Under the pieces are notes generated by a model, which worked only from the letters and a program-made list of their open reading frames with translations, made no database searches and had not been told where the DNA came from. Shown here one piece after another: positions 56,944 through 64,000 of a stretch of 64,000 bases of DNA (the stretch's first letter is position 1; each line of letters begins with the position of its first letter). The DNA is from Tribonema minus. Taxonomy: Eukaryota > Sar > Xanthophyceae > Tribonematales > Tribonemataceae. Location: assembly GCA_017506865.1 (NCBI GenBank), contig JAFCMP010000043.1:1-64000 (forward strand), read 5' to 3'. Made by a program: the position numbers and the translations under genes.

Positions 56944-58145
56944 TGTACGTGTAGGGAGTGTACTTTTAGTAAGCTGCATGTTGGGTTTGACGCACTCACG
57001 TGTCAGGGATCGGACGTAGCTGATCCAGCGGTTAACAAAAGGCAGGTTACTTGGCCTCCACGCGGTGAGTGAGGGCACGCGTCGTCACGCAGTGAGCAGT
57101 ATCGCATAAGGTCATTTTTTTGTTATTTCAGGGATCGGACGTAGCTGATCCAGCGTTTTAAAAAAAAAGCAGGTGACTTGGCCTCCACGCGGTGAGTGAG
57201 CGCCCGCGTCGTCACGCAGTGAGCAGTATCGCATCAGAAAACAGGTTTGGGTTAGGATTTTTTTGTTTTTCCGCCTTTAGTGTACATAATGCACACCGCC
57301 GCCGCTTCAAGTTGGCGCACATGTGGTGCTCATGTACCTACCTGCGCTATTTATCAGCTGTTGTGAGGTGTGCACGTATGCATATGTCTGCATGCCGCTG
57401 GTGCCAGTGCTGTTGCAGGTGCTGCGGCTGCTGCTGCTTCTACAGCTGTTGCTGCTGTCATTGCTCTCTGGTGTGAGGGCTTGAGTTCGAGTTGCCTTGC
57501 ATGCGTGTTGCGGTACCCTTGCTCGCAAGTGTGGCAGAGCGCTGGCTCAGTGACATTAATGCCGGACAGTACAAGGTGAGCGGCCCACTGCAGTGCGTTG
57601 ACAGTTGATGTCTGCAACTCACATACTTGCGTAATCTGCGCGGACTGTTGAATGCGTGTTGTGTTGCCGTTTTCTGCACTTCCCACAGCTGTAGTCGCTG
57701 CTAAAGTCTTGACTAATGCAGTGGACCACACAAAATCATCAGGACCAGGCCAAACTATTGTCGCTGCTTCCTGCCTGAGCCTCTTCGTTGCTGTCAGTGT
57801 GTCGCTCACGGATCTGTACTCCCATCTTACATCATGCAGACTTGGCCATGTAATGGGTCTCCTGCGCAAGCTGTGCCATTCACGTACAACAGGCATCGAT
57901 GTCACCCGTGTCTGTTAGTGTACATAAAGAGCATATTGTGCGGTCGTGACCTGGACCAAAGAGAGGCCCCCCTGAAGCAGCCGCGGCAGTGCCCAATTAC
58001 ACCCGAGTGAAATAGTCTATGTGTTGGTGTGGTGCGGCACCAAAAAACATTAAATTGGTATTTGGCCTAGCTAAGGCTAGCTTGCATGTTCATTGCTTGC
58101 GCTCTGCTACTGCAAGGATTTGCTTGCCACGGCTCTTAGCGAGTC
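56944..58145. other. Spacer between the ankyrin genes
   Basis: Holds a ~110-base direct duplication (separate entry), then a 183-codon minus frame at 57354-57905 with no recognised domain that I do not call as a gene. Confidence 0.45.
57005..57236 (+). repeat. ~110-base tandem duplication containing a donor-like CGCG|GTGAGTGAG
   Basis: GGGATCGGACGTAGCTGATC to GTGAGCAGTATCGCATAAG at 57005-57111 recurs at 57131-57236, differing mainly by an A-run (AAAAAAAAA in the second). Each copy includes CTTGGCCTCCACGCGGTGAG, which looks like an exon end and donor, so it may be an exon-edge copy of a gene I have not recognised. Confidence 0.85.
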
Positions 58146-59456
58146 ATGTTCGCCTTGAAGAAGCTCGGAGCTGGAGAAGCAGCCTCCACCAGCTCCACCA
58201 GCGCGGCGGACGTACTCACAACGAAGCTCACACGTGGAGTCATGGCAGCGGCAGAGACCGTCGACAGGCCCAACAGAATCGCAGCTGCTGAGCATCCAGT
58301 GTTGACCACTGCGCCGTACACTCTGGCCTTCCTGCCTCCTTCTTTGATGACCAGAAGCACTTGTGTCGCTTTCAACGCTGAGATCGAGAACCTCGAGGCC
58401 CCTTGGAAGCATCAGACGGTAGCCGCGGATGCCGTGGGCAGCACGAGCCTGATAGAATGGGCGATGCAGAACGGCATGGATGTGAGCTCCGCGCAGTCTT
58501 CCTGCGTTCGCCGCGGAGACCTCAAGGGCCTGCTGTCCCTGCAGCGCTATCTCCCCCCGGCACTCACCCCCGAAGAAGAAGAAGAGCAAGACGAGCCAGA
58601 CGATCTCCTTGACATCGCTGCCGAGAGGGGGCATCTGCAGCTGCTGCAGTGGCTGGTACAGAACGGCCGTGCCGCAGACATGGAGACATGCGAGAGCGCT
58701 GCGTGGGGCGGACAACTCGAGGTGCTGCAGTGGCTGCGCGAAACCGGCTGCGAATGGAGCACGGACACGTGCGTCGCTGCCACAAGGGCCGGGCACCTGA
58801 CGGTGCTGCAGTGGGCGCATGCGAACGGCTGCCCCTGGGATGACGCCGTGTGCTCTTATGCGGCACAATGCGGACACCTGGAGATCTTGCAGTGGGCGCA
58901 CGCCAACGGCTGCCCCTGGGACGAAACCGACGTCTGCGTATCCGCTGCTAGAGGGGGGCACCTTACGGTGCTGCAGTGGGTCCGAGCAAACGGCTGCCGC
59001 TGGGACAAGCAGACGTGCAACGCTGCTGCGGAATACGGGCACCTCGAGGTGCTGCAGTGGGCGCATGCCAACGGCTGCCCCTGGGATGCGAGCACATTCG
59101 GACTTCTAGCTCACCGGGGAGACATTGACGCCCTGCACTGGGCGCAGGCCAACGGGTGCCCCTGGGATGAGCGCACATGCCTTTTTGCTGCGGCGGAGGG
59201 GCACCTTGACGTGCTGCAGTGGGCGCGCGCCAATGGGTGCCCCTGGAATGAGGCCACCTGCGTCAGCGCTGCCAGGTGCGGACATCTGTGTGTACTGCAG
59301 TGGGCACGTGCCGAAGGGTGCCCCTGGAACAGTGAAGTCATATACGATGCTGACTTAGGTGGGCACCACCACGTAGTTGAGTGGGCCCGTGCCAATGGGT
59401 GCCCCGAACCCCCAGCAGATCCAGAGTGGTTGGCAGGCGAAAGTGGGAACTACTAG
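58146..59456 (+). CDS. Ankyrin-repeat protein, intronless, 436 residues (copy 2)
   Basis: Paralogue of the gene at 55732. About eleven repeats of the type GHLEVLQWAHANGCPWD run from about residue 125 to the end. The insert seen in copy 1 is absent, and an acidic loop (PEEEEEQDEPDD, about residues 138-152) is unique to this copy. The shared N-terminal block is ~30 residues further in than in copy 1; an internal ATG at 58239 would align better with copy 1, so the start is uncertain. Same strand and about 1.2 kb apart, consistent with tandem gene duplication. Confidence 0.9.
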   Translation: MFALKKLGAGEAASTSSTSAADVLTTKLTRGVMAAAETVDRPNRIAAAEHPVLTTAPYTLAFLPPSLMTRSTCVAFNAEIENLEAPWKHQTVAADAVGSTSLIEWAMQNGMDVSSAQSSCVRRGDLKGLLSLQRYLPPALTPEEEEEQDEPDDLLDIAAERGHLQLLQWLVQNGRAADMETCESAAWGGQLEVLQWLRETGCEWSTDTCVAATRAGHLTVLQWAHANGCPWDDAVCSYAAQCGHLEILQWAHANGCPWDETDVCVSAARGGHLTVLQWVRANGCRWDKQTCNAAAEYGHLEVLQWAHANGCPWDASTFGLLAHRGDIDALHWAQANGCPWDERTCLFAAAEGHLDVLQWARANGCPWNEATCVSAARCGHLCVLQWARAEGCPWNSEVIYDADLGGHHHVVEWARANGCPEPPADPEWLAGESGNY

Positions 59457-60604
59457 GTCTAGTGGGAGAGCCCTCTTGTCACAAACTGCACATGGTGTTC
59501 GATGTTGGCATTCAACCTGTCCAGGCTTGGTTACACGTGCTTTTGGCGAGTCAGGTCCCGATGGTCAGTGAGAGGCTGCGCCGCACAGTACGCAGGTAGT
59601 GCCGCATAGCTGTTGCCTTCATCCCCCCACTTGCCACAAGTAAATTGACATCGGCCCTGGCCAACACCACAAAGATAGTGCTCGAGTGCGTGCAGGCTCC
59701 TGCTGCTTGTGCTGCTGCTGCTCATTGATTACCTGTTCTCAGCTGCTCTTTGATCACCTGTTCTCAGACGGGGGTATTACGAGCGCAGCTATCTGATACC
59801 GCTGGCGCTGGTAGTGCTGCTGCTGCTGCTGCTGCTGCTGGTGCGGTTGCGCTCTGATGAAAGGGGTTGAGATGTGTTATCATGAGTGTTCTGTGGTGCG
59901 CATTAACGTTGACGCCTGCACGCATGCATGTACACCTGCGCACACTGGCAGTTCATGCTGCCGGTATATGTGTCAGTTCATTCCTGCTGCTCCAACATTA
60001 TCGTAGATTACAGCTGTCCACATTCATGCTTTGACTGATGCCATTAACCATGCAGAGTTGTCAGCTTAAAGTCAAGGGAACCACCTTGGAAGATGAGCTA
60101 TGTTTATTCAGGTGTGAACCAGCAAACTTGACAGCACCGGGTGTTGCCATGGGGGGGGGGCATGCTTTTGGTCTCACATTGCTGAGTGTAATCAAATGCC
60201 ATGATCGCCGGTTCCCTGTCCAGCTAGTGCTTGCGAATGTGTATCTTTTAAGGGTTTATGGCCATCACCTGCTGAGCCTCTGGGTGTCTTGGTGAACGGA
60301 TTTGTGCACCCGATCTTGTGTGATGAAACGAACACATTCCAATTTGACAAGCTTGTTTGCATGCTCAGATTGTCATGGCTGTACACTGTTCCGACGTCGC
60401 CGACTGCAAGCCAATCCTCATTTGTTGGAAAGCCACAGGACTAACTCACTCTGCGCTTTCTTTCGCCAGTTCCACTTTCAGTTCAAGGCGAGTACTTCAA
60501 CTTGAACATCTCTGTGAGATCAAAGACACATCTGCTTGCTGCAGTGCCCGCCAGGCAGGATCCAGAGACTGTAGTTAGTGTAAGCTAGTCGCGTCGTTGT
60601 CGAC
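59457..60604. other. Intergenic stretch upstream of the glycerol-3-phosphate dehydrogenase gene
   Basis: Contains a (CTG)n run at 59817-59841 and a G run near 60152. No gene, telomere run or exon-edge copy is seen. Confidence 0.5.
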
Positions 60605-62795
60605 ATGGCGTCAGCGACCAGTCATCTCGTGGGTGCGAGCGCCAGCCTAGTTGGCGCGGCTTTAGTAGCAGCGAGCGGCATCACCTTGATACGGCGCCCC
60701 GTGCACGCAAAGTCAGGCGCAGCAGCCAATCGCATCCCAGCACAGATCCACTGCCGTGATGGCACCGTCGTCACTCCATACTTGCCACCCTCGAGAGAGG
60801 CCCAGCTGGCCCGCCTGAAGAGCGAGCACTTCGATGTGCTGGTGATCGGGGGAGGGTGCGTGGGATCCGGCGTGGCCCTGGATGCCGCCATGCGGGGGAT
60901 GAACACCGCCATGATCGAAGCCAACGACTTCGGCGCAGGCACCAGCGGCCGCTCCACCAAGCTCATCCACGGGGGCATCCGCTACCTAGAGACAGCCTTC
61001 AAGAAGCTGGACCTCGAGTCCCTGCACCTGGTCAGGGAGGCGCTCGAGGAGCGCGCGTACATGCTGCGCGCGGCGCCATACATGAACAAGCCGCTGCCGA
61101 TCATGATCCCCATCTACACGTGGTGGGAGCTCCCCTACATGTGGGCGGGGGCCAAGGTCTACGACCTGGTGGCGGGCTCGCGGCGCGCCGTCCCCCCCTC
61201 CCACTACATGTCCGCCGAGGAGGCGCTCTTCAACTTCCCCATGCTGCGCGGCGCGGGCCTCAAGGGCGCCGTCATCTACTACGACGGCCAGATGAACGAC
61301 ACGCGCATGTCGCTCACGATCGCGCTCACGGCGACGCAATCGGGCGCCGCCGTCGCCTCGCGCGTGCGCGCCGTCTCTCTGATCAAGGACGCGCGCTCCG
61401 GCCGCGTCGCCGGCGCGCGCCTGCGCGACGAGACTACCGGCGAGGAGTGGAGCGTCACCGCCTCCGCCGTCGTCAACGCGACGGGCTGCTTCGCGGACGC
61501 GGTGCGCCACCTGGACGATCCCGCGCTGCAGCCCCTCATAACCCCCGCTGCGGGGGTGCACGTCATGCTGCCGGACCACTTCTCGCCGAGCAAGATGGGG
61601 CTCATCGTGCCGCGCACGGCGGACGGGCGCGTGCTGTTCTTCCTGCCGTGGGAGGGCGCGACCATCGCGGGCACCACGGACAGCGAGTCGGAGCTCACGA
61701 TGCTGCCGCGGCCGACGCAGGCAGAGGTGGACTTCATCATACAGGTGACGTGTCTCTGTTGTTGCTGTTGTTGTCTCTGTTGGTGTTGTGGCTGAGCTCA
61801 ACGAGCTGTGCGCATGAGGGGTATGGCATGGCAGTGCTCAGCAGCAGGCGGAGGTGGCCTTCATCATACAGGTGACATATGTAACTGGCTTATTGGTCTG
61901 AGTTGAGCGAGTGAGTGATATGATAGGGCAGTGTTCAGCAGCAGGCAGATGCGGGCTTTGTCATACAGGTGACACGAGGGTGACGCTGGCTTGCGTGTCT
62001 GACGGCGGAGCGAGCGAGTGTTGTGATATGGCAGTGTTCAGCAGCAGGCGGAGGTAGACATCATCATCGAGGTGGCTTGTTGGTTTTGTGGCCGAGCTGA
62101 GCGAGCGAGTGGTATGCCGTGGCAGTGTTCAACAGCAGGCGGATTTGGGCTTGATTGTGCAGGTGGCGCGTATGTGACACTGGCTGGTGTGGCTGAGTTG
62201 AGCGAGTGAGTGATGTGGGGTGGCAGCATTCAGCAGCAGACGGAGGTGGGGCTTTGGTATAGAGGCGACGTGTGACTCCACACAAGTGTGGAAGTGAGGT
62301 CAGTCAGCGATTGATAGTATGGTGGCAGTGTTCAGCAGCAGGCAAAGGCTAACATCATCACGATTGCCATCAGCTCTGCCGCGCTCGGACAGCGATGACA
62401 CTCAAAAGAATGTGTAGCACAGGGAGTTGTTGCTCGTAGACCACTTGACGTTGAGCGCCCGGGCACTGTCGTGCACATTCACCAATGACCGTGCACATTC
62501 ACCAGCGGTGAACCTCGCGCTGGTGCAAGAGCAACGGGTCACAACAGCGGATAGCGTGGTCTGTACATTGCATTCGCCGGCCATGCTTGTTTCTGCACGT
62601 CACACTGCAACCCTTTGAAAACCATATCCATCTTGTTGCTGATCTCTATCGCGACAGGAGAGCAATCGGTTCTTGAGCTGCCGCGTCAGGCGCGACGATG
62701 CGATTGCGGCGTGGAGCGGAATACGGCCGCTGGTGCGGGACCCGACAAAGATGGGGGAGGGGACAAAGGCGCTGTCCAGAAGCCATGTCGTTGAG
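60605..62795 (+). CDS. FAD-dependent glycerol-3-phosphate dehydrogenase (mitochondrial), first two exons; 3' part outside window
   Basis: Oxidises glycerol-3-phosphate to dihydroxyacetone phosphate and passes electrons to quinone on the inner mitochondrial membrane. Exon 1 is 60605-61744 (380 codons, phase 0), exon 2 62658-62795 (46 codons). The N-terminal ~35 residues form a hydrophobic, Arg-containing presequence. FAD loop VIGGGCVGSG is at about residues 80-89; family signature GTSGRSTKLIHGGIRYLE at about 115-132; PRTADGRVLFFLPWEG and GTTDSE follow. Exon 2 continues AAWSGIRPLVRDPT and SRSHVVE, the expected next segments. The GGKWTTYR segment that should come next is not in 62796-64000, so the third exon is beyond the right edge. 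Both donors are followed by runs of exon-edge copies. Confidence 0.93.
61845..62370 (+). repeat. Six tandem copies of the 3' edge of glycerol-3-phosphate dehydrogenase exon 1
   Basis: Units near 61847, 61941, 62041, 62132, 62233 and 62333 repeat CAGGCGGAGGT..TTCATCATACAG|GTGAC plus the intron start (GCTGAG..GAGCGAGTG..TGGCAGTGTTCAGCAG). Spacing is 90-100 bases. Copies nearest the exon are closest to it; the last has lost the donor. True exon end is 61744. Confidence 0.92.
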
Positions 62796-62859
62796 GTAAG
62801 TGCTTGCAGTACCGTGCTGAGCAGTGCTGCGAGCTCAAGGTGTTGTCTGAAGTTGTAGA

Positions 62860-63290
62860 TGCAAGAGCAGATGCGGGATCCGTCAGAGATGGGGGAGGGG
62901 ACGAAGGCGCTGTCTAGGAGCCATGTCGTTAAAGGTAAGTGCTTGCAGTAGCGCGTCGAGCAGTGCTGCGAGTCGAGTGTGTTTGATTTGCAAGCACGTG
63001 GTGGCACGAAAGCTGTGGGGGTGACTCACCCTGGCCAAGTGGCATTTGTGGCATTTGATGCGCGCATGCGGCAACGAGAGGACAAAGTCGTTGAGGTAAG
63101 CGCTTGCAGTAGCGTGATGAGCAGTGCTGCGAGCCGAGTGCGTTCGTCTGGTGAACATGTAGGCGTAGCAGCAAGCACGTGGTGGCACGAAAGCATATGG
63201 GGGAGGCACCCTGGTCAAGTGGCATAAGATGCGCGCATGCGGCAACGAGGGGACGAAAGCGTTGGTCAGGAGGCATGTCGCTGAGGTGCG
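62860..63290 (+). repeat. Three tandem copies of the 3' edge of glycerol-3-phosphate dehydrogenase exon 2
   Basis: Copies at about 62873-62945, 63068-63115 and 63236-63290 repeat GATGGGGGAGGGGAC..AGCCATGTCGTTGAG|GTAAGTGCTTGCAGTA. Spacing ~140-185 bases. The first is almost complete over 60 bases, with a changed exon end (TTAAAG|GTAAGT). Confidence 0.92.
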
Positions 63291-64000
63291 TTTGCGCACT
63301 GTTATCCCTGCCATCCAGCCGTCAGCCGTCACGACGGTTGTCATGTGAGCAGACTTGGGACAAATGCTTGGGGTACGCTCAGAATAGTATGTAGTAAGCG
63401 ATGTAAACTCTAATCCTAGAGAACAATAAACGACGCTCGACCAGTACGACACGGTGGTATAAGCTCAGCAATCCCGCTGTGTAGATCTTTGTGAGATGGA
63501 TGCCTCGGGAGAAGTGGCTTTAGAGACTGCGCAGTTATGAGCATGCTGTAGGTACTGTCGCGTCACAGAATTGTGATACAAAGTGAAAGGGTGATTCCCT
63601 TGCACCTCCAGTACAGCTGTGCATGAGGCCGATGTGCACATGACGGATTCTTCAGCGCCTTGAAGTTGAAGTTTGGCAGCGCACCTCGTTCACACTTATC
63701 TTACCCTACCCATCTGAGAAGATCACAGTAGATTCAATCATCGTAGCAAGAATGTATGATTTGATGATCAGCTTGTTGCAGCACCTAAGTACAGGCTCAA
63801 TGATGCCTGGCTCATGCATTGCACGGGGCCAGTGGTGATGTTCACAACAGCAGAGGCAAAAGGTGCGGTGCCGAGTCGCCCGACGATCGTCAACAATGCA
63901 GTCATATACATGTTGCTGTGGTGTAGCACCAGTACACATCGCCAGTGTCGCACTGCTGTCTATGGGCTGAAAGGCCCATGTGCAACCTCGTGAGGTCATC
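63291..64000. other. Intron sequence at the right edge
   Basis: Probably continues intron 2 of the glycerol-3-phosphate dehydrogenase gene. No exon of that gene is recognised; a 97-codon minus frame at 63706-63999 has no domain. Confidence 0.45.

Noticed and set aside
57354..57905. 183-codon minus frame between ankyrin genes
   Set aside because: No domain, ends in an Ala-rich triplet run, and a competing plus frame covers the same bases.
60856..61875. 339-codon frame overlapping glycerol-3-phosphate dehydrogenase
   Set aside because: Low-complexity Arg/His/Gly-rich shadow of the true exon, which has unmistakable family motifs.

Overview
The window looks like nuclear DNA of a photosynthetic eukaryote, most likely a stramenopile (heterokont) alga; a haptophyte is the main alternative. 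The genes are GC-rich and split by long GT-AG introns. Vertebrate/heterokont-type telomere repeats (TTAGGG/CCCTAA) are scattered through the introns. A plant-type DapB carries what looks like a bipartite plastid leader with a Phe after the signal-peptide site. GAL4-type Zn2Cys6 and CCT regulators sit beside ankyrin-repeat genes. Species cannot be fixed from the sequence alone. I see no operons, rRNA or CRISPR.

Layout, left to right. (1) 566-2640 minus: N-terminal exons of a carnitine O-acyltransferase, cut by the left edge. (2) 2840-4703 plus: an FNIP-type leucine-rich repeat gene with three single-base frame breaks. (3) 7046-20697 minus: one 13.6 kb gene for a Zn2Cys6 transcription factor, with 8 exons placed by reading phase and one small exon apparently missed. 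(4) 22085-23543 plus: armadillo-like repeat gene with one frame break. (5) 26053-30915 minus: a complete four-exon CCT-domain regulator. (6) 32129-33530 minus: last two exons of an Ala-rich unknown. (7) 35648-39202 plus: plastid dihydrodipicolinate reductase, 3 exons. (8) 39963-47428 plus: metaxin-like outer-membrane import protein, 6 exons. (9) 47997-53647 plus: two-domain sulfurtransferase (rhodanese), 6 exons. (10) 55732-56943 and 58146-59456 plus: two tandem intronless ankyrin paralogues. (11) 60605-62795 plus: mitochondrial FAD glycerol-3-phosphate dehydrogenase, cut by the right edge.

The gene products do not form one pathway: acyl-carnitine transfer, lysine synthesis, mitochondrial import, sulfur transfer, the glycerol-phosphate shuttle and two regulators are simply neighbours.

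The striking feature is in the introns. Every multi-exon gene built of long introns has direct, partial copies of its own exon edges lying in the adjacent intron. Copies of an exon's 5' edge (C-rich tract + AG + first bases of exon) lie upstream of the real exon; copies of its 3' edge (last bases + GT + intron start) lie downstream. They number from one to six per edge, range from nearly identical to barely recognisable, and are often next to interstitial telomere repeats. This accounts for much of the intron length and is the best candidate here for an undescribed process. A fold-back transposable element family (one full copy, several fragments) is also spread through the introns.
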